Origin: Jaltomata sinuosa
Taxonomy: Eukaryota; Streptophyta; Magnoliopsida; Solanales; Solanaceae
NCBI GenBank assembly: GCA_003996215.1
Contig: QJPP01001717.1
Location: 62,001-126,000, forward strand
Direction: 5' to 3'
Length of the DNA stretch: 64,000 nucleotides
Below, in pieces: positions 12,395-23,845 of the stretch. The notes beneath the pieces are model-generated. The model ran no database searches, was not told the DNA's origin, and was given only the letters and a program-made list of their open reading frames with translations. Every line of letters starts with the position of its first letter. The stretch's first letter is position 1. The translations under genes and the position numbers were made by a program.

Positions 12395-13597
12395 ATGATG
12401 TTAAAAACCCTCTTTTGGAACATAAGATCTGTTGCTTCTCAACAAGCATTTAATAGAGTTCAAATGTTGCACAAACATCATAAATTTGCCTTAATTGCTC
12501 TTATAGAACCCTTTCAAGACTCAAGGCACATCCAAAAGTATAAAAGAAGAATAGGGATGAAGTATGCAAGTTTCAATCAAAATGACAAGATTTTTTTCTT
12601 TGTGAATGAGGGGATCAATGTTGAAATCATTCAAGACTCAGTACAAAAAATCTCCATGAAGTTAAATTTCATAGACAGTAGTGCTTCATTGATCACTACT
12701 TTAATCTGTGCAAAGTGTGATGTATTGGAAAGATTACAGTTGTGGGAAGATATTTATGGGATGGCAAATGATCTGAACATACCATGGCTTGTAGGAGGGG
12801 TTTTCAATGTTATCCTCAATAAAGAAGAGAAAATAGTTGGGTTGCCTGTATATCCCTCTGAATATGAAGACTTTGCTTATTTCATAAACTCTTGTGAGCA
12901 ATATGATGTGAACTACAAAGGGAGCCCTTTTACCTGGTGGAATGGTAGAGTAGGGGATGATTGCATTTTCAAAAGACTGGATATGATGCTTACTAATGGT
13001 CAGTTTATGGAGTGGTTCAATCATTTGGAGGTGGAGCATTTCTCCAGGATTGGCTCTGATCATGCCCTCATGCTTATGACATATGGCACACAATCAGCCT
13101 ATTACAGTAGGCCTTTCAAGTTTTTAAAATTCTGGACTGAACAAAAGAAGTTTAAGGAAATTGTCAGACAGAATTGGGTAGCACCAGAGAACTCTGACAT
13201 TTTCATCAGAATAAAGCTCAAGATGAAGAATGTTAAGACTGCCTTAACAACCTGGAGCAAGGACTTCTATGGTGACATATTCAAGCAACTAGCAATAAGG
13301 GAGGAAATAGTGAGAATCAAGGAGGATTTGTTTGAAGAGTTTCCAACAGAGGCTAATAGAACTGTGCTTCAAAAAGCCCAAGTTGAAATAAAGAAATACA
13401 TCCACTATGAAGAGGAATTCTGGAGACAGAAATCCAATATCTCATGGTTTTCTGAGAGGGACAAGAACACCAGATTCTTTCATAGCTTGGTTAAGGGAAG
13501 AAGAAATAAACTAACCTTGAAAAAGATCTGTTCTAGAGATGGAGAATTACTAAAAGAGATAAGCCAGATAGCTGATGAAGCTAGATCTTTCTACTAG
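12395..13597 (+). pseudogene. LINE ORF2: endonuclease and linker
   Basis: A 400-codon open stretch beginning with ATG ATG at 12395. It is the APE-type endonuclease that nicks target DNA for target-primed reverse transcription: LFWNIRSVAS (N-terminal Asn), ALIEPFQD (catalytic Glu), KGSPFTWWNG, and SRIGSDHALM near residue 225 (catalytic Asp-His). A helical linker follows, with FWRQKSNISWFSERDKNTRFFH before RT. The frame stops at TAG 13595-13597 but stays open in the same frame beyond it, so this is probably a nonsense mutation inside ORF2. Confidence 0.88.
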
Positions 13598-14800
13598 AAT
13601 CAATTCACAGAGCAGCCATCCACAAATGATCTGACCTTACTCCAGAACATCTCTGGCATGATCAAGGTACATGAGAATGAAGAGTTATCTAAAGCACCCA
13701 CCATGGAGGAAGTTAGGAAAGTGGTTTTTGAGTTGAAGGGGGATAGTAGCAGTGGTCCTGATGGTTTATCAAGACATTTTTACCAAAGTTGCTGGAGTAT
13801 TATAGGTACTGATGTGCATCATGTGGTCAGAGCTTTCTTTGAAGGGCAGACACTACCTAAATATATAACCCACACCAATTTGGTGTTATTTTCTAAGAAC
13901 AAAAATGTGCACACCTTCTTAAACATGAGGCCAATCAGCCTGAGTAATTTTATGAACAAAGTTATTTCAAGAGTACTTCATGACAGGCCAGAGAACATTC
14001 TCCCCAATCTCATATCACAGAACCAATCTGGTTTTGTAAAGGGGAGAAACATTATTGAAAATGTACTTCTTGCACAGGAGATTATCACTGATATCAGGAA
14101 AAGAGGTAAGCATGCTAATGTTGTTATAAAGCTAGATATGACTAAGTCCTATGATAGAGTCTCTTGGACTTTCTTTATCAGGGTATTACAAAAAAATGGG
14201 TTTTTGTCCTGGTGTTGTTGACATGATTTGGAGATTCATTGCAAATAATTGGTTCTTTGTGCTCATAAATTGGAAATCTCATGATTTTTTCACTCTACTA
14301 GGGGTGTGAAACAGGGTGATCCCCTATCACCAACCCTCTTCATTCTTGTAGCAGAAGTACTAAGCAGGGCACTCAATAACCTATATGAAAATCCTAGTTT
14401 CAAAGGATTTGGAATGCCCAAATAGACCTTAGATTTGAATCATCTGGCTTATGTAGATGACACAGTGATCTTCACTTCTGCTGATAATACCTCCATAGAA
14501 CTAATTATGCAGACTCTGGGAGAGTATGAGGAATAATCAGGTCAGCTAATTAACAAGGAGAAAAGCTCATATTACATGTTTCACAAGGTAGCTAATGCTA
14601 TAAACCAAGAGGTTGCTAGAATTACTGGATTCTCTAGAGGTCAATTCCCTCTAACCTATCTAGTATGCCCCATCCTACATGGCTGGAAGATAAAGAATCA
14701 CTACAATGACATCATCAAAAAAGTTAAAAACAGGTTGCAAACTTGGAAGGGAAAGAAGCTTTCTTTGGAGGAAAAGATGTACTAATCTCTAGTGTTCTAC
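13598..14800 (+). pseudogene. LINE ORF2: reverse transcriptase (broken)
   Basis: Continues the ORF2 frame. RT blocks in order: LKGDSSSGPDGLSRHFYQ, RPISLSNFMNKVISRVL, NQSGFVKGRNIIENVLLAQE, VVIKLDMTKSYDRVSW (first catalytic Asp), then after a frameshift between about 14205 and 14290 GVKQGDPLSPTLFILVAE and LNHLAYVDDTVIF (catalytic YVDD at about 14450). Further stops lie at 14424 and 14534. Order and motifs match non-LTR RT of plant L1 elements. Confidence 0.88.
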
Positions 14801-16405
14801 AAAGTATGCCTATCTATCTTCTGTCTGCTATTAATCCTCCTAAATGTGTTATTCATGATTTAAACAAGCTTTTTTCTAAGTTTTTCTAGAATAATAAGGA
14901 GGAAGGAAAAAACAAACACTGGGTAGCTTGGACAAAGATGTGCTTTCCTTAAGAAGAAAAAGGGCTAGGTTTCAGGTCCCTGTTTGAAGTATCTACTGCT
15001 TTGTTTGCTAAGCTATGGTGGATTTTTAGAACTAAGAAATCACCTTGGACTAATTTTATATGAAACAAATACTGCAAAAAATATTCTTCACACACTGTGG
15101 AGTGGAAGGGTGGCTCACAATTGTGAAAGAAGATGCTTGAAGCTAGAGACCTAGTTGACCAAGAAATTTAGTGGGAGCCCAGGTGTGGGCACTCTAATGT
15201 ATGGTATGACAACTAGACCAAGCTAGGGGCATTCAACTATATCCTACCTCCAAAACACCAAGAGAGACCTAACATGGAGATTTGTGAACTATGGGATACG
15301 GAGGGGTGGAATTTCAACAAGTTACAACAGTTATTCCCCTTGGAAGTAGTTGACCATATCAGAAAGCACATGAAATTCACTTAAGCTACCCAAGACTGGG
15401 ACAAGTCATGGTGAATGCCTAACAGTTCATGCAAGTTCACAGTTAAAATGGCCTGGGAAGAAATCAGATATGCTGAGGAGAAGAAAGAACATTTCTTGAA
15501 TATTTGAGCTAAGAATATACATTTCAAAGTTTCCTTCTTCTTATGGAGACTATGGAAGAGGAGAATTCCTATGGATGATATTCTAATAGGAATGGGAATA
15601 CCTCTAGCATCCAAGTGCAAATATTGTGATGGACCCTATGCAGAATCCATAGACCACATGTTTGTCACTTGTGAGAATGCTCAGAAGGTATGACATTTTT
15701 TGGCCAATGCAGCTGGGATCCCAGACCCTTTTATTTAGCTTAAACACACTATTAATAAATGGTGGGAAACAACTTGTAACGACAAGCTTGGACCTCTTCT
15801 TAAGGCGGTCCCTGCTTTTGTTACATGGAAAATTTGGAAAAGAAGAAACAATATTGCTCATGGAGGCAACACGTCTATACCTAAGGTCTTATTTGAGGTA
15901 AACAAGAATATTTCTTAATGGCCAAATGCTCCTACCCTGGCTCAAGGAGTTGCCTAAGAATTGACCTAAACAGGTGCAGTTTTTAGAAGGGTATACCCCC
16001 TCAATTAAGTGCACTCTTGTACAATGAAAGATGCCTAGCAGGGGACACTATAAGTGTAACACAAATGGAGTTGTGAAAGAGGATGGATCAAGATCCATTG
16101 CTTTCTGTGTCAGAGATGATAGAGGGGAGTTGGTGTTTGCAAAAGTTTCTACTGTAGATGCAGTGCAAAGTCTTAATGCTCAGATTATTACCCTAAAGGA
16201 TGGATTGGAGTACTGCTTACTGAATAATTCACTTTCTTTACAGATTGAGACAGATAGCCTAACCTTGAAGAAGGTACCGGATGGGATTTGGGAAATCCCT
16301 TGGACCATCAGTAGTGATGCAGGGGGAATCCAGTACATGAGGCATGGAAAAGAGATCACTATTGAACACATCATGAGAGAAGGGAACATGTTGCAGACCT
16401 TTTAA
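14801..16405 (+). pseudogene. LINE ORF2: zinc-binding region and RNase H
   Basis: After the RT thumb the text becomes fragmentary. At about 15540-15700 a zinc-binding block is readable (FFLWRLWKRRIPM ... CKYCDGPYAESIDHMFVTC). At 16031-16405 an open stretch encodes an RNase H-like domain (KCNTNGVVKEDGSRSIAFCVRDDRGE) in which the usual first Asp (NTDG) is Asn. C-terminal RNase H domains of this kind are known in plant L1 elements. The region carries several stops. Confidence 0.8.
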
Positions 16406-17303
16406 CTAACCTAGTTTTTAATTTTGCAGGTACTATAACATTCTCAGCTTATCAAGAATTACCAAGTAATGCAAAACACATCTTAGATATGGACAAAGCA
16501 CAGACTCCTAATCTAAGATTCAAAAGAGTTCATAACATTGAATACACACAAAATCAGTGAATACATTCAAGCATAGGAAAAGATACAAATTTCAGAGAAG
16601 AAAGTCTATCAAAGCTACATTTTCACACTTCTCCTACAATGTTTGTTATTACTAGCTCAGTTCTTCTTCTAGTTGTGAAACCAACCTCAACTATATGTTT
16701 TCGAAATCATGCTTTAGAATTGACATCTAACAGTGGTATTATCTCCTCAGGAACTCAACTTGTTGACGGAAATTTCAAGGTAAGAAATCGAAGTTACTAG
16801 ATCTGATTGTGTTTTCACATAGGGAAAGAGGATCCAACCTGTAAAAAGACAGCATCAAGCATTCTCCCCCTTCTCTGCTAGAAGACGTCTTCTATGATTT
16901 GGAGTTCTTGGCACTTATGAGATTTAAGGTGTCTATGTGAAATCTTTTTCGAGTGTTTAGGAGTGGTAAAGATTGTTCTAGAAAACTTATAGTTGAGGAC
17001 CCTTTTGCCTCAGTTCTTTTTCTGGAGGACCTTCGGGAACCTAAAACCCTCCGACGAGGTTTAGAAGGTTCATAGATTTTTTGGGGAAGACATTTGGCTT
17101 TCCCTTTTTTTTTGTTCTGTGTGCTTTCCTTTTTTATTTTGTGAACCTGGCTTTTGTTGAGCTTCTTTCTTTTTTCTTTTGTGTTGCTGTGTTTTTGTTT
17201 CTCTTCCTTTGGGCCTAGCCACTTTTGGGCTGAGCCCTTGTAAATATTGCCTACTTTGTTTTTATTAATAAATGGCTTCGGCCACTCTTTGATTTGAAAA
17301 AAA
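16406..17303 (+). mobile_element. LINE 3' UTR and A-tail
   Basis: Non-coding to the terminal A-run at 17297-17304, ending ATAAATGGCTTCGGCCACTC just before it. The minus-strand open stretch at 16892-17338 is only the complement of this T-rich 3' UTR. Confidence 0.75.
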
Positions 17304-17318
17304 ATCCCAAAATCTAGA
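17304..17318. repeat. Right target-site duplication of the LINE
   Basis: ATCCCAAAATCTAGA; partner of 1117-1131 with a single mismatch. Confidence 0.85.
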
Positions 17319-18400
17319 AGAAGTATTTTTTGGGCCAAAATCTAATTTTTGAGTTCTTTTAAATTTTTACCCCAAACCTTTATATTTTATAGAAAATTCC
17401 ATCAATTATGACTTCAATTATAATTGAAATTTTTACATAAACAATTTCTTTTACATCTATTATTACTCTTTTTGAGGGACCTTTTTCTTTATTGCCATCC
17501 GTAGCTTACCATTATCATTAATAACTGTTATATTTATTCGACGCAACAACTTCATTTTTTGTGCACCTAGCGAGCAACCAATGAGATCAGCACCACCACT
17601 GGTGAACTGGGAAGAATCAGATGAAGCTCCAGTGAGCGTGTTGCACCAAATCCACCGTCCCTCTTTTCCACTGTCGTGACACCAAACTCCGGCAAAATCC
17701 CATAAACAATAAACCCCAATGAACCAGTCCCCTTGCTCCCTCTCCCTTCGTCGTTCTGATGAAATCACGCCACTCCGGTGAAACAAACCAACAACCAACA
17801 ACTCTTTCCAGCAACACCATACTCCCACGCAAATCAGAGGCCAACCGATGAACCTACAGAGGCTAACGAGATTTTCCTTGCCTGTTACGAAGCAATATGA
17901 AACAGATCTACCCATATTTGAAATGACCCAGTTGAAAACAAACAAACAAAAATCAGTATGCTAGAAGAAAAATAAAAATTAAATTGAAAACAACAAATTC
18001 TTGAAATTGAATGGAACAGAAAACCCAAAAGATTGTAAATTGTGCTAACAAATAATTTTTCAGTAAGATCAAAGGGAAAAAGGAAAAAATACTATTATGT
18101 TCAGAGGATCTGTAGGCAAAAGGAAGATGACAAAACACTTGAAAAAGTTATATTAAATATAAAAAATAGTCTTAAGTTCAATATTATATATTGTTATGAA
18201 TTTAATAGCTGTTATTCCAGAACATATATAATACAATTACTTTAAATAATACTGAAATATTTGAATTCAGATATAATACTTATCATAATTTTGTATTAAA
18301 AAGGTTTTAGTTATATATTCACCATGTGCCTTGATGCATGCCTATAATATATTGAATTCAAAATGTATTATAATTATTGTTTATTTTTTTTGTTAAAACG
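17319..18400. other. Unassigned sequence between LINE and caulimovirid cluster
   Basis: AT-rich at both ends with a more balanced patch at 17560-17900. A minus-strand open stretch at 17463-17945 (160 codons, Trp/Cys-rich) resembles no family I know and has no paired exon. I see no gene or terminal repeats. Confidence 0.5.
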
Positions 18401-19275
18401 TACCACTACAAGAAGTATTGGTCTGGTTCCAATCCCGCTCTTCAATTAGAACATCTTGAGGGGTTGGTCTAGAATAATAATACGTTTGCATACTGGGTTT
18501 ATGAGCAAAACTGGTATTACCACTATTCTTCTTAGGATAGCCACGAAGTTTATTAATTTCAAAATCAACTTGATTTTTTAAATCAAAAGTGTTTTCTATA
18601 TCAGTAGCAAAATCTTCTGACAAATCAATAGGATTCATTCCTAATTTTGAAAATTTTTTATCAAGAAGTTCTTCTAACTCTTGAAGAGGTTTGAAAATGA
18701 AGCCCTGAATTTCAGGGGGTCTTTGAACATGAGTAGGGAGCTTAGAAGGCTGAGCCGAACTAGAAGTTGAAGCCGCATCCCTCATGTCAGCCTTTATCTG
18801 GATCACTAAAGCTGTTAATTCATCCAGCTTTTTATCAAGAGAGCTAATATGTTCTCCCAATACTTTAACATAAAGACCCAAATAATTATTTTGAGCGATG
18901 AGATTATTAATCTCATTTATACTAACAGTAGCCACATCATCTTCCACAAATTTTTGAAACGCAGTAAAAGTGATACCCACATTATTAGGTAAAATAAACG
19001 ATGACTGCGGTGGATAAACAGTTTTTATAATATCACCTTTTGCATCTTTATAAGAACGTTCAAGAACATTGATGAACAAAGGTAAATAGGTGGTTATAAA
19101 CCAGGGAACAAAAAACATAATATGATTATGTAAAGCACAGTTCTCATAAAATTCTTGAGAAATATTATTTAAATCGTTTTCACTATAAGTGTCAAAAAAC
19201 CAAGTTCTAAACTGATTCTACTTATCATTTGAAAATTCATTCTGGATGTATTTTCTTGCCAGTGAGCCTGGACTA
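18393..19275 (-). pseudogene. Caulimovirid segment A: region preceding the coat protein
   Basis: One open stretch (19118-18393, 241 codons) that extends N-terminally in the same frame to about 19275 through a stop near 19217. It contains a hydrophobic start, a predicted coiled-coil-like heptad region (EHISSLDKKLDELTALVIQI), a Ser/Pro-rich linker, and a C-terminal YYSRPTPQD motif that in related polyproteins lies just before the coat domain. Here the coat domain does not follow on the minus strand. It is found on the opposite strand starting near 19262, so the A/B boundary is an inversion breakpoint. Confidence 0.7.
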
Positions 19276-20543
19276 AAATCTATGAATGGAACTTGGATGG
19301 CCTGACTGATAGACAGCTTACTATTCTCGTCCATAGAATGCTTATGTATTCAACCATCTGTCGAAGTACTAATAATACTGACAGAAATATTTGCAAGATG
19401 ATTATTGCTGGTTTTACTGGTCAATTAAGAGGCTGGTGGGACAATTATATGAGCATTGAAGCCAAGGCTGCAATTATAAATGCCATTGCTGACAATGAAG
19501 GAGTTGATAACCTAGGAATGGCTTTAACAAGAAATAGAGAAGATGCAGTTTATACACTAGTCTTGACCATTCTAGAACATTTTAATGGTAGATTCACCAA
19601 CCAATATGAGACAGTTCGTTCTCTGTTAAATGGTCTACGATGTAGACACTTAGGCGAATTTAGGTGGTACAAAGATACCTATCTCAGTCGGGTAATGGAA
19701 CTACCCGAAAACAAGTATGAATACTGGAAAGCTAGGTTTATAGACGGCTTGCCGCCATTATTTGCTGAAAGAGTTAAAAAGTCTCTAAGGGATCCTCAAG
19801 GAACTATCCCTTACCTTACCTACACCTATGGAAAGCTTATTGGAGTTTGCACTCAAGAAGGTATTAACCTGTGCAACGAATTGAAGTTATCCAGATAGCT
19901 TAAGATAGATAAGTTTAGGGAAAGATCTCAATTAGGAGATTTTTGTACTCAATTTGGTTTACCTGATACCTCTGCTAATAAGCACAAGAAGGTTAGAGAT
20001 TCTGATCATAACCGTTATAGAAAGAGATCTAAACGAAGATTTAGAGAAGAAAGAGAAGAGCGAAAAGCTCATCGTAAGTCTCATAGATTTATGAAAAATT
20101 AATCCAAGCGCGAACTCGCAAAGATCAAGTGTTATAAGTGCAGAAAATTTGGTCATATAGCGCCTAATTATAAACTTGAGAAGCTCAAAGCTTTGGAATT
20201 AGATGAAGATATTCATGATAAGGTTTATAGCTTCTTATACACTTCTGGTTCTGAGTCAGATTATGAGTCTGATTCCAGTTCACAAGAAGAAACTGATATG
20301 GCTGAACCATCAGGTAATACATCTGGTAATAACCAACCAGCCACAACTGAGGTTTGTAAGTGCCAAGGCGATATTTGCCATTGCGAAAATGATGAATTTT
20401 ATAAACTTCAATCACAGTTTGAAGACATGAATTTACTGACTATTACTTCTGATAATGTGATAGAATTGTTAAAGGAAGTTACTAATAACAATCTTCGTGA
20501 AAAAATAATCCAGCTAGCTGCTAATAACAAAGCTAGTTCCTCA
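19262..20543 (+). pseudogene. Caulimovirid segment B: coat protein and zinc knuckle
   Basis: Plus-strand frame open from about 19262 except for TAG 19896-19898 and TAA 20100-20102. The first part has the Gag/coat-like core (AGFTGQLRGWWDNYMS, FRWYKDTYLSRV). A basic Arg/Lys-rich stretch follows, then a zinc knuckle at about 20132-20176 (CYKCRKFGHIAPN) whose last Cys is Tyr, then an acidic Ser/Glu tail and a CKCQGDICHCEN cysteine cluster. In caulimovirids the coat protein packages the DNA genome. The frame runs on past 20543 into a 39-bp repeat, where homology to the coat tail ends. Confidence 0.85.
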
Positions 20544-20582
20544 AAAAAGATTGCCTATGAGAAGTATAACTATTGTCAGAAA
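20544..20582. repeat. 39-bp direct repeat, left copy
   Basis: Identical to 26326-26364. It marks both ends of caulimovirid segment C. On the minus strand the left copy is the continuation of the movement-protein text and the right copy is the start of the text that should follow it. Confidence 0.9.
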
Positions 20583-21379
20583 TTGAATACATATTCTACC
20601 ATCAGAATCTTGAGAAATATGAGAATATTTAGAGTTTGTAACTGCATCAGTTACTTGATTCGGGGAAATAACCGAATTTAAAGTCCAAGTGGTGGAAAAA
20701 TTAATTTCTTCCCATCTAATAGGTTTCCTCGTGGTGACCTTGGACCTAGCAAAATTGGTCTCTACTAAAATAGTTTGCTCAGATGTATCATATAACTTAC
20801 ATTTAGGATTTAAAGTCGATAATAACTTAAAATAGATTCTGTAAGATAAACATATCAGTTCTGAACCAGGCACATAATTATACCCATGCGTTTTAACATT
20901 TAAAGTTAAAGCATCGATGATATTAACATCAGAAAGAGATAACTGCAGATTGGGCTGAGTATTAAAATATACTGGGCCATAAGCCACTGTAGATTCAATT
21001 GAACCCATTAAAGATTGATAAAAATTTAAATTCCTAGCATCTCTGAGAGCCGCTAGAAAAGTTTCAGGCAACCCTTTAAGGGTCAAAGGTTTAAAGGCAA
21101 TTTGAACCATACCAATATGCAGATAATTATAACGATGTTTATATAAATCAATATCACGTTTGTTTAACAAATGAATAGTCTGTTCAGAAGAATTTAAAGC
21201 AAGAGATTGCTCAGTAGTTTTTATCAATTGTTTAGAAGAGAGTTTATCAAACCAACCATAATCATAATGGTTTTGATATCAACCTTTGGAATAGTCCATT
21301 TATTAAGTAAATCAAGATTTTGAGGTATATCTACCTCCTCTAGACGAGTACTTTTAGTACTTATCTCACCGAGATCCAT
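20544..21379 (-). pseudogene. Caulimovirid movement protein (30K type), frameshifted
   Basis: Cell-to-cell movement protein that modifies plasmodesmata. A candidate start ATG lies at 21379-21377, about 80 bases after the primer site. The first ~40 codons are in another frame from the main block (21227-20583), so a frameshift lies at about 21230-21270. The main block carries the conserved FKPLTLKGLPETFLAALRDA, AYGPVYFN and ALTLNVKTHGYNYVPGSE segments of the 30K superfamily. The frame is cut at the 39-bp repeat, and its natural continuation is at 26364 rather than 20543. Confidence 0.85.
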
Positions 21380-21456
21380 CAAGACAGAGTCAAGACAGAG
21401 TTGTACCTATGTCTCGTAACTTCACCTCGATCTTGTATTTACCATGAAAGTTTCCT

Positions 21457-21469
21457 AGGCTCTGATACC
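21457..21469 (-). promoter_or_regulatory. tRNA-Met primer-binding site (caulimovirid)
   Basis: The minus strand reads TGGTATCAGAGCC, the canonical initiator tRNA-Met complement. It conventionally defines nucleotide 1 of a caulimovirid genome. It lies between the promoter/leader and the movement-protein start, as in that family. Confidence 0.85.
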
Positions 21470-22209
21470 AGTAAAAGCAGGATCTGCGACCGGGCGGTAG
21501 TCCGCCATAGTCGATGATCTAGCAAGTCAAGCATCCTTAAATGGATTTAAGAATCGAGATATATGCAGATTTATTTATGATTTGATGACTGTATGGAGGC
21601 TGTTAAAGCTTTTACCCAAGCAAGGGGCCTGTCGAGATCCAGTACATATTGTTATTAAACCCATGTGTCCTAGCAGTTCTAACTGGGTAGAGACGCCCTT
21701 TTTCTCCTTTAACGGGCTTGAGACCACGGCTGGCTAGACGGAGTCACTAAGACAAAGCTAATAATAATAGTATCAGATCTGACTGTGCCACCATCTCAGA
21801 ACCAAGTCAAGAAACCATACCTAAATTTGTTTATATCTGGATAAAGTCTAGATCTTTCATGGTGAATACAAAAGCGAAATTAGTCAGTCGACATAGATAC
21901 AACTAAGTTTAGCCGGACATAGTCACGGCGTTGCTTGAGGAAGGGGAGATAATTAAAAGACAAGAGAAATTATTACCTTAAAGAACTTTCTTATATATTC
22001 CGGTTGATCTCCGGCAAACCTTTACAATATTTAGAGAGAGAGAGAGAGAGAGAGTAGAGAAAACTAAACTTAAGAAAATGGGTTTTTAAAACCTGCTCTC
22101 TATCTACGAAAGACTCTCTTATTTATAGGGAAATATAAAACATTTGGAATCTTTCTACAGTTCCTAATGGGACCCATCTGTCCTTTACACAGACTTATCA
22201 AGTAACTGT
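21470..22209 (-). promoter_or_regulatory. Caulimovirid intergenic region, promoter and leader
   Basis: Non-coding on the minus strand between the last ORF and the primer site. A TATA box, CTATAAATAAG, is at 22129-22119 (core 22121-22127), followed by a CT-rich tract (complement of GA repeats at 22030-22054) and a leader of about 600 bases. This matches the full-length-transcript promoter position in pararetroviruses. Whether the host transcribes it is unknown. Confidence 0.7.
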
Positions 22210-23633
22210 TCATATCTTGTCTTTTCCCTTTAGCCTCCGTAGGAAATCTTCCGCCTTTTCCAGCACATCTTCTGGAGTGGATTCCCTTGGTTGAGTTTCC
22301 TGCATTTCTGTCATATCATCACTGGCGTCACTTCTCATTGAAGTGTCAGATTTTTCATATTGTGTTATGTTTAACATCAGATTCTTCTTGATTTTATCCA
22401 AATATTTTTTAATCATTTCTTCTTTATCTCCACCTTGAACGGAGATCTTTCTGGCCATATTACGGACTGAATTATCTTGTATAAAAATATCCTGTTGGGG
22501 GCCAAGACTATATTCTTGGATCTTCGCTTGAATCAGATCTAATAACTCTTGTCCATATATAAGTTTTGTTGTGGGATCCTGCTTCATTAGCTTATCCCAA
22601 AAGTTGTTATAAAAATTCCGATATAAACATGGAATTTGTTCTTCAGTATAATCTACTTCCGGGGTCCATTTATGGATCCATGGAATAGAAAATTCAATAA
22701 AGAAATAAATTTGATCAATTTTTTCAATATAACAAATATGATCCATGAGATATATCTCATTGAGTTTGGGTGATACTTTCGCCCACTGTTTGTATAACTT
22801 AAAAAATGGATCTGGCAAAATCTTTGCGGTTGGGCCGTGGTATGACCACCAATTTAGAAACCAGTTAGGAATGGGTTTTGCGAATATCTTCGCACAAATT
22901 TTTAAAAACCAAGTATGCTTGTGCTTCTCGTTATTATAAATGAGAGCTTTATCAAAAGCATGGATGTAGTCCCAGTAAGTAAAATTCATGGGTACGCCTT
23001 TTAGGCTCAGTTGCCTCTCTTTCATTGTGGATATTCCCCAATCTTCAACAGATATGATCTGTTTGATTATCATTTTTGAGAAGTTATAAACATTCTCGTC
23101 TGCGTTATAACCACTGAAATGCTGGAATTCCGCACTTCCTGTACTTATGAGAATTGTCTCGTAATAAGCTGGGTTTTGTATGACTCACCCGGGAAATATA
23201 ATCCTTTGATTAAATACCTTTGGAATATTTTCCAAGGTTCTTCTTTTCTCTGAATATCAGAGTTTTCCAGGAGAAATATCATTTCTCTCTTTGGAATCTT
23301 TTCATAGGTAGAGGTATCATCAGCCTCTTCTCTGGCAACAGATGCAAAAGTAGATTGTTGCCTTTGAGCTCTTTGAGCTAAATATTGCTGTAACCGATCA
23401 TATAATGGATCAGTTGTTGGAATATCTTTCAAATTTATTGGGGTTGAGCTTGAGCTCGCTTGAGAAGGTTTTGAGTTTATCAAACTCATTCCATAATTTT
23501 GTATAATCGGGGAACGGTACGTGGACCCATATGATGATCCTGATGATGAGGGGGATGATCTTCCCCTTCCTCTTCCTCTTCCTCTTCCTCTATTTCCGCG
23601 TCCTCTATCCTTGGTTACCCAAGGGGGTTCCAT
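22210..23633 (-). pseudogene. Caulimovirid ORF downstream of RNase H (frameshifted)
   Basis: Starts at ATG 23633-23631. The N-terminus is an Arg-Gly repeat tract (about residues 6-25) followed by a Ser-rich linker. The frame ends at 23145, and a second frame (23073-22210, also open slightly upstream) carries Trp-rich blocks such as PIPNWFLNWWSYHGP and IPWIHKWTPEV, then an acidic tail. One frameshift at about 23145-23165 separates them. By position (after RT-RH, before the promoter) it matches the transactivator/inclusion-body ORF or the unknown ORF of related genera. I cannot assign a function from motifs. Confidence 0.6.
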
Positions 23634-23845
23634 TCTGCGCAGAAAATACATCCGTTATTCATAAATATTTAAATCAAGAACGAAGTATCTTTCTTCTTTT
23701 AAAGCAATAATATCTTCATATAACGAAGTGTCTGTTATTGTTTTGTCTATGATTTTCCATATCACAAGTTCCTGCAGATCTCTATTTAGAGGAACAACCT
23801 TTAAAATGGTTATAAGAATTTCTTCAGTAAAATATGAAACTAAGT

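Larger units (their letters stand above)
1132..17303 (+). mobile_element. L1-type LINE interrupted by a gypsy element
   Basis: The element reads in + orientation: a GC-richer 5' leader (about 1132-1330), ORF1 (DUF4283-like plus zinc knuckle), ORF2 (APE-type endonuclease, reverse transcriptase, zinc-binding region, RNase H), a 3' UTR and a terminal A-run at 17297-17304. An imperfect 15-bp TSD lies at each end. After subtracting the nested gypsy element (2831-12064) the LINE is about 6.9 kb, the size of a full-length plant L1. Stops and frameshifts in both ORFs show that it is dead. ORF1 text resumes in frame right after the gypsy element, so the gypsy insertion is the younger event. Confidence 0.88.

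Noticed and set aside
17463..17945. 160-codon minus-strand open stretch as a gene
   Set aside because: No recognisable domain, no supporting exon structure, and it overlaps another frame of similar length.
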